Source: Trichomonas vaginalis G3
Lineage: Eukaryota > Parabasalia > Trichomonadida > Trichomonadidae
Assembly: GCF_026262505.1 (NCBI RefSeq)
Contig: NC_067205.1
Span: forward strand, 14,074,001-14,138,000
Direction: 5' to 3'
DNA: 64,000 bases
This document shows positions 52,899 through 63,013 of the stretch, one piece after another. The notes under the pieces are model-generated. The model was given only the letters and a program-made list of their open reading frames with translations. It had not been told where the DNA came from and searched no databases. The position numbers and the translations under genes were made by a program. How positions within the stretch are numbered: the first letter of the stretch is position 1; each line of letters begins with the position of its first letter.

Positions 52899-53740
52899 TT
52901 ATATTTTTACCGTTCGATAGTAGTTGTATATGAAACTAAGTTCTAAGTAAAAACGCATGGTATAATGAATTATTCTTTTTCTTCCATCTGTAGTAAACCA
53001 TACTTGAAAGTCTGAAATACTTCCACTTGGTGGTTTATAACTTTGTAGGTTTTTCGTAAAAGTCATTTGCCAAGCATAAGAAAGAGTTTTGGGCGCCAGA
53101 AAATGAAGATGAACAATAATAGCAGCTGGGTCGAAAACATCTTTAAATAAATATGGTTCATCTCTTGCATATCGACTGTAAATATTTGCTGGAAGTTCGA
53201 CTTTCTGATTTAACATTTTTGCAAATAATACCATGACATTGCAGTGAATTCTGTATATATTTGTTCGTCTTTCTTTGGATTGTCTTCGTAGATTTGAAAT
53301 GACACTTGTGAATTTTGTTTGTCATATACAATTCTCACATAAAGTGTGCTCTCGGTATTTGCATATTCATCAGCATATTTTGCATAACATGAATTTATTT
53401 TATCTTTATATTTTTTTTAACGCAGTCTGTAGAGAAGATGAAAGGTCAACTTGTATTAGCTCAATTTCTTCCCAATTTTTCGTTTCCCTTCAGATATATA
53501 ATCTATATGAAACCTTACAATAAATGGAAAACTTTTATCTTCTACAGACACAAACTTCATTCTACGAAAGCCAATGCTTTTGTGACAGATGGGTCTCTTA
53601 GCCATCTTAATGGGTAGTCAAAACCGATAGCCTTCATGCTTTACGGTCTCTGTCTCAAACTTTGACCGACATTAGTAAAAAGTTCATCTAATGGTTTAGT
53701 TGTAGCAACTCTTGAATTTTCTTTTTCTATTGGAAGCATA
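52899..53740 (-). pseudogene. Structural protein candidate (penton-like position), broken
   Basis: The clear frame is 52899-53234 (VELPANIYSRYARDEPYLFKDVFDP, FLAPKTLSYAWQMTF, GSISDFQVWFTTDGRKRIIHYTMRFY). Coding-like sequence continues to an ATG near 53740 (MLPIEKENSRVATTKPLDELFTN). Several breaks. Its position, on the reverse strand just before the fibre gene, is the same as that of the penton-like gene 5731-6444 in the first element, though the sequences are not clearly alike. Confidence 0.4.
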
Positions 53741-53757
53741 TTTTATCTAGAATAAAA

Positions 53758-55016
53758 ATGTCGAAAGATATTGCTTCTATGAGAAAATACAACACAACCG
53801 ACAACTCATTATGCAAGCTCTAAATAAGAACACAACAAACTTTTCAAACTATTCTAAGATATCTGAGTCATTGAAAGAAGGAAACTTAAAACTGACATTA
53901 AACCCAATGACAGATGAGTTTCTGTTTCAAGACAAGAAGAACCATACTGTCTGTATAAATCCAACAAAAGGAACTTTAAACGAGAAACCTATAAATGAAC
54001 TTCTTTTGAAAGCAGATGTTGACAACAAAGCTGACAAAGAATATGTAGACGATGCAATAGCAAAAGAAGAAGAAAGAGCTAACAATGCTTATGCAACAAA
54101 AGAACATACTCATCCTGAACTAGCAGACAAAACATATGTTGACAATAAAATGTCAAGTGAAGTGACAAGAGCTGAAAACGAATATTCTAAAAAGACTCAT
54201 ACACATTCTATATCTGAAATAACAGACTTACAAGAAACCTTAAACAGTAAAAGTGCCGTTGGACATACACATACATCTTCTGAAATAACAGACTTAAACG
54301 TTAGCCTTGAGAAGAAAGCAGATAAGAACCATACACATACAAGTTTTACAACTGTTGCTATAGAAAGTATTGAAGGAACGGTTGACGTAACTGGTGGGGA
54401 TGTATTATATTGTAAACCTCCTAACTTTCCACACGGTTTAACATCGGATGACGACATAACGACGATGAGAAACATTAGATGTAAAGATGTTTATGTCATG
54501 AAGGATGAATATAATACTAAATTCACTGCTCAAGATTTATATGACAAGAAAGCAGACAAAAAAGAGCTTCAAACATTAAAGACAGAAATACTTCAAACAT
54601 TATATCTATAGGTCTATTTATACGTCAATGAACTCAACAAATCCAGAAACAGTTCTGGGTTTTGGAACTTGGACTCAAATAGTCGACAGGTTTTTGTATT
54701 GTGCAAACTCTTCAAAAGGAAACAGGTGGAAGTAAAACGATTTCAGGTGAAAATTACCTGCACATAGTCACTACATAGATTTAAGTACATCTCAAGCAGG
54801 TTGGCATAAGCATGATATTGGGATTGGTCAGCAATGACAAAAGGTAAAGGATATGATGTTAAAGACAACGTTAAGTTTGCTATAAATTGTTACTGGAGTA
54901 ACACTGAGGGAGGAGGAACCATACACATCGCGTTTCAGGATATTACGCAAACAACGGGACAAGTAAAGACTACATGCCACCTTACATGACAGTTTACGCA
55001 TGGTATAGAAATGCTT
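53758..55016 (+). pseudogene. Fibre protein with phage tail-collar-like end, broken
   Basis: The main frame 53811-54611 (266 residues) has repeated KADKxYVDDAI, HTHSISEITDLQETLNSK and HTHTSSEITDLNVSLEKKADK segments, the same shaft type as 7649-9463. Downstream the sequence matches the YPIGSIYTSMNSTNP ... GFGTW ... MPPYMTVYAWYR pattern of the tail-collar domain, in more than one frame. It is shorter in the shaft than its relative, with a few breaks. Confidence 0.7.
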
Positions 55017-55910
55017 AGTCGTCATTTTCAACTTCTTTAGCATATTCGTCAGGAGTTGTCTTATATTTGTTAGGAACTGTCTTTGAAAGTATACCACTTG
55101 AACTTTGACAAGTTGAAACGAGGTCTGACAATAGTAGTTTTATCTTCTGCTTGCAGTCTGTACATTTTGCCATGTTTGCCTAAAACTTCATAATATTCTC
55201 TTGTATACTTTCTTCTATTTTTACGAACACGAATGTGAGTACCTGTCGGGTTCCCATTGTTGTCAATAGTCAATAGTATTTTCATATGGGTCGCGTTTAG
55301 GTATTTCTATTTTTACTTTGTCACCTTTCTGAAGTTTGAAGCCCGGCATTCTTTCTTGTTTGTCTCTTTTGACTAAATTATTAAATATATAGTCTTTCTC
55401 TAAGTCAGGGTTGTTTTCATTTCTTCAGGGGAGTGGTTTCCCAAACTTTTTGTTTACGGCTATTGTAAATATTTAAAACTTGTCTCATCTTTGCCTGGGA
55501 GAAGTGTCTATATTTGTCGTCATATGACATTTTCATTTGCTTCACCACCTTGTGGTTGGTTTTAAGTCTCTTAACATTTTTATACAACCGTCAATGACAC
55601 CAAGAGCAGAATGGTTTTGGTCGACAATGAAATATTGGTTTACATTTTTTGAACGCAGATAGTTTTTTACATTCATCTGATTTGAAAGAACTTTCACAGT
55701 CAGATGTCAGTTTTGTTGGATGGTATTTTGTCAACGAATATTGTCAAAGCAGTTTTCACATCTAAAATATTTTTGGACCATAATGGTATGGCTTCACAGT
55801 ATCTTGTGTTTTGACGACAAATATTAGCCAGTATGGTGGTCCATCTTCTCTATACCTCGGAATGTTTTCCAAGATATCCATAAACCAAGCATTTGGTGTT
55901 GAACTAAAGA
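55017..55910 (-). pseudogene. Maverick integrase, broken
   Basis: Reverse-strand remnants of the integrase. The beta-barrel part at 55070-55285 has GTHIRVRKNRRKYTREYYEVLGKHG, which corresponds to TKVRVVLDDKPLTKKRLMLSRNYY in the 9504 integrase. Core-like sequence runs in several frames up to about 55910. Many breaks. It is tail-to-tail with the fibre gene, whereas in the first element both run the same way. Confidence 0.6.
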
Positions 55911-55991
55911 TTTTTATCATGAGTGCTTTTTTTGTTCCTTAGAAACATAAGGGGTCCTTGTTTGGATTCGTCATTTTTTAACCCATAAGAA

Positions 55992-56290
55992 ATGGGTTTA
56001 TTTGGCGCATTAGCAGGAGTTGCATCCAGATTTTTACCCGCAGTGGGAACAATAGCCAGAGGTGTATTTGGAGTTGGAAGGAAGATTTTGAGTACATTAG
56101 GTATACTTAAGAGAAAGCACAACCTATTATACAAACTGTACAGAAAGGTTGGGATGTAGCACGAGATGCAACAAATCTTATTCCAAAATCCTGAAACAAG
56201 AGGAAAAGTTCAAGGATGGATGGACAATGTAGGAAGACAAGCAAGGAAACTATTATAACAAAGCAAATGACTACTATAACCAAGCAGGAC
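55992..56290 (+). pseudogene. Small capsid-type gene with amphipathic N-terminus, broken
   Basis: Begins MGLFGALAGVASRFLPAVG, then continues with hydrophobic and basic residues (TIARGVFGVGRKILSTLGIL). An amphipathic start followed by a basic segment resembles the membrane-active minor proteins of adenovirus-like capsids (pVI type), by feel only. Later parts are in other frames. Confidence 0.4.
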
Positions 56291-56396
56291 ACTATATGGA
56301 CCAAGTGTGAAGATTCTTTAACAGAGGATATAACCATGCACAACAGTGGGTAAACAATAACCAACCGCAACCACCTCAAACTTGGGAATGTAAAGT

Positions 56397-56415
56397 TTTT
56401 TACTGAGATGAAATG
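56397..56415 (+). promoter_or_regulatory. Gene-start motif TTTTTACTGAGATGAAATG, copy 1
   Basis: The same 18-19 bases stand directly before two consecutive small genes (here, ATG 56413, and 56569-56588, ATG 56586). A T run plus ACTGAGATGAA ending on the start codon suggests a short promoter/initiator used by this element. Confidence 0.55.
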
Positions 56416-56550
56416 AACAATACAGCATTGAGACAAATGGGTTCAAGATGGATTTGTCGACTTCCAGCAGTTACACCACGTGTTTGTCAAGTTCTTCCTA
56501 TACCTCAGGAAGTTTTAGACGGACTTAAAAAACCTAAAACAACCAGTTGA
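56413..56550 (+). CDS. Small element protein (45 aa)
   Basis: An open frame MNNTALRQMGSRWICRLPAV ... ending KPKTTS then TGA. It has the duplicated gene-start motif before it and again 20 bases after it. Unknown function; basic and Pro-rich. Confidence 0.4.
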   Translation: MNNTALRQMGSRWICRLPAVTPRVCQVLPIPQEVLDGLKKPKTTS

Positions 56551-56568
56551 AAACAAACCAAACTAAAA

Positions 56569-56588
56569 TTTTTTACTGAGATGAAATG
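56569..56588 (+). promoter_or_regulatory. Gene-start motif TTTTTTACTGAGATGAAATG, copy 2
   Basis: The second copy of the motif at 56397, directly before the ATG at 56586. Confidence 0.55.
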
Positions 56589-57160
56589 ACCGAAGAAGTT
56601 GAAAACGGTAGATTTGACACCACAAACAAAAAGTTCAGAAACCATTGTCAAAACCTGTCAAAGAACTTACAGATGAAGAGAAAAATTCAATAATAGAAAG
56701 TGCCAGGTCTGAAATACAAACCCTAACTATAAAGTCACTTTTCATAGAAATGGAACGGCTAGTATCTCAAAAAAGAAACAGACTCTCACAAAAAAAATAT
56801 TGAAGTCTGAAGGAGCTTCGAGACAACAGATGGAAAAGTTTATTCACTGACCAACAGTTCATTATAGAACATCTCATTGACTTAGAGTCGAAAATTCTAA
56901 ACTTACAACAAACACAAAAAGTTGAAAGGAAAACAAAAACAAATGGCATATGATATTTATGAAGATGTTGACGACACAACTGTTCCTGCATGAGGTAAAG
57001 TCAAAGGAACCGAAAAGTGACGAAAAACCGATAGAAGAAGAGAAACCAAAAACTGAAGATAAACCAAAACCAAAGTTTAGTTTCCAAACTAAACCAAGTC
57101 AACCTTCATTAGCTGGTATGGGTTGGCGTCAAAGACTTATGGCAGCAGTGGTTATGTAAA
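56586..57160 (+). pseudogene. Two small charged element genes, broken
   Basis: A first gene begins MTEEVENGRFDTTNKKFRN at 56586 and is Lys/Glu-rich, probably coiled coil (shadowed by reverse frames). A second begins MAYDIYEDVDDTTVPA at 56943 and ends at 57159 with KPKPKFSFQTKPSQPSL and GMGWRQRLMAAVVM. Both look broken. No family was recognised. Confidence 0.35.
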
Positions 57161-57211
57161 GTAAAGAAAAAAATATTTTTTTATTTTTATAAAAATGCCC
57201 CCCCATATAGA

Positions 57212-59330
57212 ATGGATAGAAAGTCTGCTAGAATAAAAGCAGAGTTGCAAAGATATGGTTGGAGAGTTTCAGAAGTTTAAATATAGGAATGGAAGACCCA
57301 TAAAAGTCTATGACAAACTGGCTGGTCTTCGCTACGAAATGGATTGGAAACAGCACGTGCCAATTATCCAAACAGACTAGAGAGGTTAGAAGAAGAACGT
57401 CTTATGGACATGCCTTTCGATGTTAGTGAACCTCAAGTTGAAGGACACGACGGCTTTGCCAGATTCTACTGCGAAAACATGACGAACAATTGCATCCTTT
57501 GAGAAGGAAAAAAGGTAGTGCAGAGGATGGTCATGCTCTCCCATGGAAAGAACAAGATATGCATATGAAAAGTATCGTGAAGTTAGAAGTCAAATTACAT
57601 CTGGTCGAACCTTTACAGTAAACTTTGACGAAGAAAGAACAAAGAAGGCTTCATGGGTGTACTTGCTGCAATTCAAGATGGAAATAAAAGGATACAATCT
57701 CAGATTGACCATAACAGATTTGGATGGTCACATTTACTATGCAAATGGCAATGAACAAACAGCTGCAAAACTTCTTGACGCTTTCAAGACTACAAAGAGA
57801 GAACAAATGGTTGACTCCGACTCAGACATTTTGAATGCAATTGAAGGAATTGCAAGTGTCAAGTTCGAATGGTACCAACCTAACCCTCAAGCAGTCAGAC
57901 AACATGCTGGATACTTCCCGTTCATAAATAAGTCTGACATTGACTTGACAAGGTATGGAATTTACAATTCAATTGAAACAATTGTCAATGAACCTTGCAT
58001 TCTTACATGTCTCAGGAACTCTGGTCTTGTTACAGATGAGAAGATGAAGTATCTTGAGTCATGTGTGAAGACAAGGTACATTCTCAGAGGTCAATTGGCA
58101 AAAATTGCACCGTTGGCAAATGTCAATATCCGAGTCAACATACCTACAGCTAAAGGTTCTTCACATGACGACTATGTTGTTGAGTTCAATTTACCATGGT
58201 TGAAGATTGCAATTGTCCACAACCACTTCATGTTGAACGAAAGTCTTACAAACCCATTGTTCGGAAAAGGCAAGTGCAACATTGTCAGAGCTGTAAACAT
58301 TCTTTTCGAGAAAGGTTTGTTGGAACCAATTCCAGATGACAAGCTGACAGAAACTTTTGTACCAAAAGACGAAACAAACTTTTCACTGTTAGCAAGACCA
58401 AAAGTTGTTCCAGACAAAGTTCTAGTACAAAAGAAGTACACAATTCCAAAAGGAGTTGGATTGTTCGGATACCAACCTGAACCAGAAGAACTTCCAATGA
58501 GGTTGCAAGAACTTCAAGATGCTATAAACAAACTTCCATTGAGACATCCAATTGACGTCAAATTGTATTGGAGAGCATCTGAGTTAGGTCAGAAGGTTTT
58601 ATATGAAACAGGTTGCTTCGACGATGTTTATGAGATAACAGGAGAAGTTTCTCAGAAGATAAGAGACTCACTTGAATTTCCACAAACTGGACCAATTGGT
58701 TGCGACAAGTTCGACTCAGATGAAAAGATATACTATGTCGACCTTAACGCTGCATACATGAGGTTTGTCCAATATATTCCGACTGGAATTCCAAACGAAG
58801 ATGGTGAGTTCCCGGGAAGGAACTATACAGTTGGAAAAGTCATACAACAACTGTATGATATTAGGAAAGCTTCAAACCCCAAACTTGCAATGACACTCAA
58901 ATTGCTTATGAATTCGACATGGGGATATTCCATTAAGAAACCTCAAGAGATGAAGAGTAAACATTATGAGAAGGTCGACAACTTTGTTGAAAGGTTTTCT
59001 CCTTTTGTTTTGAAGTACGAATTCACTCAAGGTCAAAGTGGCTTAGTAACCACATTAAAACCTATTGTCGAACATTGGTCTTACCCTCAGTTCGCAAAGG
59101 CAGTCCTTGACAACTACAACAAATTCTTCTCCGAAGTCAAATCCAAAGTGAAGGTTTACTATGAGAACATTGACGCACTCATGACGAACGAAGAAGGTAC
59201 AACAAACTCATTGAAATGGGTATGGTCGGTGAAAAGATGGGTCAATTCAAATTGGACAAAATTTTCACCGAAGTTCATGTCCTCTCCAAGCGTAAGTACT
59301 GGGGCATACTTGAAGACGGCACAGAAATAA
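57212..59330 (+). CDS. Divergent DNA polymerase B-like protein
   Basis: The main frame is 57543-59330 (595 residues). Coding-like sequence upstream (from about 57212, RKSARIKAELQRYGWRV) is probably its beginning and is broken. In the C-terminal half the order YYVDLNAAYMRF (motif A-like, about residue 400), KLLMNSTWGYS (motif B-like, about 455) and VYYENIDALM (motif C position, about 540) follows the protein-primed family B layout. The spacing is compact and the sequence is very unlike the 14492-18269 polymerase. The N-terminal half (VNFDEERTKKASWVYLLQF, HYVVEF-type strands) was not recognised. It would be the replication enzyme of this element, or a relative with another role. Confidence 0.6.
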
Positions 59331-59369
59331 AACATTGCATGAAATAAAAAATTTTTATTCGAATTTGAA

Positions 59370-59615
59370 TTAAAATGTGGGAATTCTTGGGAACGGGAAA
59401 GGCTTATTTACTTGAGGAACAGGTAAAGGTGGTGGAGGTGGAGGTGGTGGCAACCAGTCCATTTTATATTCCTTCCTAGCTAATTTCCGTTTAATTTCAT
59501 GGTCGCCCTCGGAGTCTTTGAATCGGACAGGTCGAGTTACACCATTCTTGGTCTCAAACTCATATATAACCTGTTTGTCTGTATTTTCATCGACTATGGC
59601 ACGAGACACGAACAT
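59370..59615 (-). CDS. Small protein with a polyproline tract
   Basis: About 81 residues from the ATG at 59615 (MFVSRAIVDENTDKQVIYEF...). The middle is charged (FKDSEGDHEIKRKLARKEYK), then a run of eight prolines and PFPFPRIPTF. It overlaps nothing and faces the polymerase-like gene tail-to-tail, 40 bases away. Unknown function. Confidence 0.5.
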   Translation of the reverse strand: MFVSRAIVDENTDKQVIYEFETKNGVTRPVRFKDSEGDHEIKRKLARKEYKMDWLPPPPPPPPLPVPQVNKPFPFPRIPTF

Positions 59616-59645
59616 TGACCAAACGGACAAAAAGTGTCATTTCGG

Positions 59646-59909
59646 ATGGTCACGCAGCCAATCGCATTCGAGCACTTCGAAGAAGCCTTACGTTCCAAGG
59701 GAGAGGGTGTCTGGTGCAAGGCAGAGGTCATGAAACTCTACGAGCAGTACATCCTCAATGCCTGGGAGGACAAATCGTCCTTGGATTGGCAATTCTACCA
59801 ACTCCTCTGGGACGACCTCCTACGCAACTGGGATAACGAAAGAGCCCAATTCAAAGGTCGGGAACTAATTTTGCAAATTACCCTTAATTTAACATACTTA
59901 TCCAAATAA
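59646..59909 (+). CDS. Small helical protein (87 aa)
   Basis: From the ATG at 59646: MVTQPIAFEHFEEALRSKGE, WCKAEVMKLYEQYILNAWED, LDWQFYQLLWDDLLRNWDN. It is helix-rich and Trp-rich and was not recognised. It is divergent from the polyproline gene with only 30 bases between starts. Confidence 0.5.
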   Translation: MVTQPIAFEHFEEALRSKGEGVWCKAEVMKLYEQYILNAWEDKSSLDWQFYQLLWDDLLRNWDNERAQFKGRELILQITLNLTYLSK

Positions 59910-59958
59910 ACACCTAAATTTACTTGGGGTTTCCCCCTAAAATAAAATTTTTTTACTC

Positions 59959-60648
59959 TTAGAACCACTCGAGGTTCTCCTTACGGTTGTTGAGCTTGTC
60001 ACCGTCAATGTGTCTGACCTTCGTCTTCTTGCCTGGATTTGGAACCCATTGAATTGCGACAAGCTTGCCCATGGAGATTGAACCGCGATTCCGAAGGTTA
60101 AGGTTCAAGTGTCCCAAGTTGTTGAGGACTGGGGTAAGAACCTTTCCTGTCTCCTTGTTGCGGATTTGGTATGGGTAGGGTTGGGAAATTTCGTAACCGT
60201 CATCGGCAACAAGGGTTGCCCAAACTTCCTCTTCTTCGTGTTTCTCTTCTTCCTCTTCTTCCTCTTCTTCCTCTTCTTTGATAATACCTTCGGCAATTCT
60301 GTGTTCACGAAGTACGGTGTTGCATGTTCTGTCCTTTCCGAGTACCTTCCAGATGGCGTCTATCTCTTCGAAGAAACGGTAGATGAGTCTGGCAAGGTCT
60401 CGGTTCTCTCTCTCGTAATTGCGCAAGGTTTCCGTGAAATCGTTCAGGCATTTCTCATTGGAAGCTTGGTTCATGAGGACATCGGCTTTGAGATTGGTCA
60501 TCTCTGTCATAAGACTACTTTGGAGAGTCTTAATGGTGTTTGTCAGATGAGCTTTCAATTGGGCAATTTGAATTTGAACTGGGCGCTTGTCTGGCAACCT
60601 TGAAAGGACATCTGCTATTGTGTTCGGCTTCGGTGCTTGTTCGGACAT
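59959..60648 (-). CDS. HNH/NUMOD4-like protein with coiled coil and Glu-rich linker
   Basis: 229 residues. Residues about 20-100 are coiled coil (AQLKAHLTNTIKTLQSSLM). A pure Glu run follows (about 125-140). The C-terminal about 90 residues (EVWATLVADDGYEISQPYPY, LGHLNLNLRNRGSISMGKLV, KVRHIDGDKLNNRKENLEWF) match the NUMOD4 plus HNH layout of phage and virus homing-type nucleases: V.HIDGD..NN...NLEW is the HNH core. Its role may be nuclease or DNA binding. The N-terminal coiled coil is an unusual addition. Confidence 0.7.
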   Translation of the reverse strand: MSEQAPKPNTIADVLSRLPDKRPVQIQIAQLKAHLTNTIKTLQSSLMTEMTNLKADVLMNQASNEKCLNDFTETLRNYERENRDLARLIYRFFEEIDAIWKVLGKDRTCNTVLREHRIAEGIIKEEEEEEEEEEEKHEEEEVWATLVADDGYEISQPYPYQIRNKETGKVLTPVLNNLGHLNLNLRNRGSISMGKLVAIQWVPNPGKKTKVRHIDGDKLNNRKENLEWF

Positions 60649-60679
60649 CGAAAAATGAAGTGGTTTGAGAATGACGGTT

Positions 60680-61263
60680 TTACTTCAAAAAGCTTGTTAT
60701 GACAGTTATGTCATACAACAAGTTTAAAATAATATCTTGTTCTTCTTCTGAACGTTTGTTGTCTCTTCCGATAAAAGTTTGGAACATGAGAACCAAAAAA
60801 CGTTTTTTGAGGAACCGAAAGAGTTCAGGCAAACGTTCATATTCCGGATATGTTGGGAGCAGTTCGAAACATCTGAGCTGACTTTCGGACAAAATTGGGA
60901 CAATGTCAGAAAATTCATCTTTGGTCGGACTGCTTGAAGGTAAGTCCCTTACATGTAAGTAGCTCTGGTAAAGTCTTCTCATTTCTGCTAACTTTTGGAG
61001 TATAGCTTCGTAGTTTAGAAGTTTTAATTTTAATTGTCTTATTCCACTCTTGACATCTAAACGGTAACTATCCATGAGGTCAAGAGTAGCTTTGGTAGCT
61101 TTAAGTGGAGCTATCTGTTCCTTGACTTCTGCAATTTTGGTTGCAATTGTGTTTGAGCTCCTTCAAGTTCGCCGTCTATGTCGTTCTCAACGCCTTCAAC
61201 CATGGCTTGAAACTCTTCATCGGTCCATTGAGATTGGTGTGGGACGAATTTAACTTGCTTCAT
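60680..61263 (-). pseudogene. Element protein of unknown function, helical, broken once
   Basis: A start at 61263 gives MKQVKFVPHQSQWTDEEFQ. The larger frame 60680-61075 (MDSYRLDVKSGIRQLKLKLL ...) continues the gene. Long helices; family not recognised. The 5' neighbour starts 30 bases upstream in the same direction. Confidence 0.45.
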
Positions 61264-61290
61264 TCAAAAAATGAAAAAAAATGTTTTTAC

Positions 61291-61680
61291 TCAAAACGTT
61301 AAGGTTGACTGAACTGGTTGGATGTCGCCTTCACAGGTTATGTAGAACGGCTGACCCGAGAAGTGAAGGAGAGACTGAATTGCCAATTTCATATGGGGTA
61401 GGGGGTTCTCCTTGTTTGGTATTTTTATCCAAGGACGTTTGTTTAGGAACTTAACAAGAGTTTCTCTTTTGGCGTCCTTTATGTCGTCGAAAGGAGTTTT
61501 TTCTGGTATTTGAATTGGAATTCCAGTCGAAGTCTCGAGATTCAAGGCAGCCCTTCCAGAAATAGCGGTGAACTTGACCTTGGGCTTCATTACCCTGCGC
61601 AAGTACTGCTTAACAACTTCATTTATCTCTATAAGGTAAATTGCCTCGTCAAATCCTTCTGGTATTCCGAGTCCTTCCAT
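61291..61680 (-). CDS. Element protein of unknown function (129 aa)
   Basis: From the ATG at 61680: MEGLGIPEGFDEAIYLIEIN, VVKQYLRRVMKPKVKFTAIS, ISGRAALNLETSTGIPIQIP, ending IQPVQSTLTF. Alpha/beta, no recognised family. It is divergent from the Pro-rich gene at 61950, with a repeat-filled 270-bp spacer. The longer reading to 61791 passes through those repeats and is less likely. Confidence 0.5.
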   Translation of the reverse strand: MEGLGIPEGFDEAIYLIEINEVVKQYLRRVMKPKVKFTAISGRAALNLETSTGIPIQIPEKTPFDDIKDAKRETLVKFLNKRPWIKIPNKENPLPHMKLAIQSLLHFSGQPFYITCEGDIQPVQSTLTF

Positions 61681-61949
61681 CCGACAGGAAAATATTTTCC
61701 CGACAACTTGAAAAAATTTTCCGGACAAAGGGAAAAAATTTTCCCGACGACAGGAAGAACTCTTCCAGTTGTCCGTCCGTAAACCATTCAAATTTTCGAA
61801 AATTGAGAACTTTTTGGTCGAACTTCAGAAAAAGTTTTTCCTTCCGACAGAAAAAGTTTTTTCTTCCGACAGAAAAAGTTTTTCCTTCCGACAGAAAAAG
61901 TTTTTTCTTCCGACAGAAAAATATTTTCCATCCCACAGGACACAAACGA
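61681..61949. repeat. Iterated repeats in a divergent promoter region
   Basis: Four to five tandem units of CTTCCGACAGAAAAAGTTTT (about 21-22 bp) lie at about 61838-61930. Related GACAGGAAAATATTTTCCCG and GGGAAAAAATTTTCCCGACG words lie at 61684-61750. Each contains a GAAAA...TTTTC dyad. The tract separates two divergent genes and could be a shared control region or an origin. Confidence 0.75.
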
Positions 61950-62513
61950 ATGTCCGACGTCCCACCAACCGAGTCCATTCCCAAACCAGAGGAACCTAAA
62001 GCACCAGCCCCTGCACCTCAGTTCCAGCAAGTACCTCCGATTTACTACCAATTTCCACCTCAAGGTTACTACCCACCACAAGGCTTCCCGAACTACCCTC
62101 CTCAGCCTATGCCTTACTTCCCCAACCCTTGGATGTTTATGCAAAACCCTGCCCCACAATTCCAATCTCAATCCAAGAGAGACCAAGAGTTCGAAGAAGG
62201 TCTGAACCGCTTACGCAAAGATTATGCTACTGCCCCTATGGAAGACGACAGGCTTTCAGTCTCTTCCCTCAAATCGACCGATTCGACTCGTACCACAGAT
62301 TCGGTTCGTGACCGTGAAGACTACCTCAAGCAGTCTGAGAGACTCTTCATCCTACAACCATTTACAGTTGGAGCTCTCAAGAACATGCGCAATTACGAAG
62401 GTCAGACACCAGCTGGAGACCGCAAAACAGACGTACTCGCAAGAGCCGTCCAGCTCGTCAAAACAAAGACTGAGATAGTCGACTTCATACTTGCAGCTTG
62501 CCCATACAAGTAA
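61950..62513 (+). CDS. Proline/glutamine-rich protein of unknown function (187 aa)
   Basis: From the ATG at 61950 (MSDVPPTESIPKPEEPKAPA). Residues about 15-75 are Pro, Tyr, Gln-rich with PPQGYYPPQGFPNYPPQP-type repeats, likely disordered. The C-terminal half is charged and helical (SERLFILQPFTVGALKNMRN, DVLARAVQLVKTKTEIVDFI). The start at 61950 is chosen because the upstream part of the frame runs through tandem repeats. A scaffold or virion protein is possible. Confidence 0.55.
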   Translation: MSDVPPTESIPKPEEPKAPAPAPQFQQVPPIYYQFPPQGYYPPQGFPNYPPQPMPYFPNPWMFMQNPAPQFQSQSKRDQEFEEGLNRLRKDYATAPMEDDRLSVSSLKSTDSTRTTDSVRDREDYLKQSERLFILQPFTVGALKNMRNYEGQTPAGDRKTDVLARAVQLVKTKTEIVDFILAACPYK

Positions 62514-62543
62514 AAAAAATAAACAATTACGAGTTAAACTTTT

Positions 62544-62744
62544 TTATTCTTTCTTTTCTGAGTTGTTTAGAGCTGGTTTCTCTTGTAGGAACCTTTCGTA
62601 CTCTTCCATGGTCATGTAATTGCGAATTTTGTACGCAATTCCAGGTTCGTTGTTTTTGAACCTGATGTATGTAACGCTTCCATCCTCCTCAGGGAAGTAA
62701 GCTGCTAACATCTGACCAAGTTTTCTCGGTGACTCGGAGCTCAT
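62544..62744 (-). CDS. Small protein of unknown function (66 aa)
   Basis: MSSESPRKLGQMLAAYFPEE, then GSVTYIRFKNNEPGIAYKIR and YMTMEEYERFLQEKPAL. A compact alpha/beta protein, not recognised. Codon use matches its neighbours. Confidence 0.5.
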   Translation of the reverse strand: MSSESPRKLGQMLAAYFPEEDGSVTYIRFKNNEPGIAYKIRNYMTMEEYERFLQEKPALNNSEKKE

Positions 62745-62783
62745 AAAAATGTCACTTTTAAACGTTAAGTTTTTAGTCTTATT

Positions 62784-62978
62784 TTACCCTTTGTTTACCC
62801 TTTGTTTGTCAAGGTAGTATTGGAGTGCAATTTCTCCAAATTCTCTGTGTCGGAGTTCTTCAGCATTTTCCAAGGTGTACCTGGAGAACTCAAAAAAGTT
62901 GTCAAGAAGATACTGCCATGCTGCTCTTCTGAGTTCGTCGGTATTTTGGAAGTGTTGCACCTTCGAGTCTTCGGACAT
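62784..62978 (-). CDS. Small protein of unknown function (64 aa)
   Basis: From the ATG at 62978: MSEDSKVQHFQNTDELRRAA, then QYLLDNFFEFSRYTLENAEE. All helical. Starts 35 bases from palindrome copy 5. Confidence 0.5.
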   Translation of the reverse strand: MSEDSKVQHFQNTDELRRAAWQYLLDNFFEFSRYTLENAEELRHREFGEIALQYYLDKQRVNKG

Positions 62979-63013
62979 GAAAAAATGACACTTTTTCAGC
63001 AAAAATAATGTTT

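Noticed and set aside
60109-60603. 164-aa forward frame with a Phe/Leu run
   Set aside because: It is the antisense shadow of the HNH protein gene; the Phe/Leu run is the Glu run read backwards.
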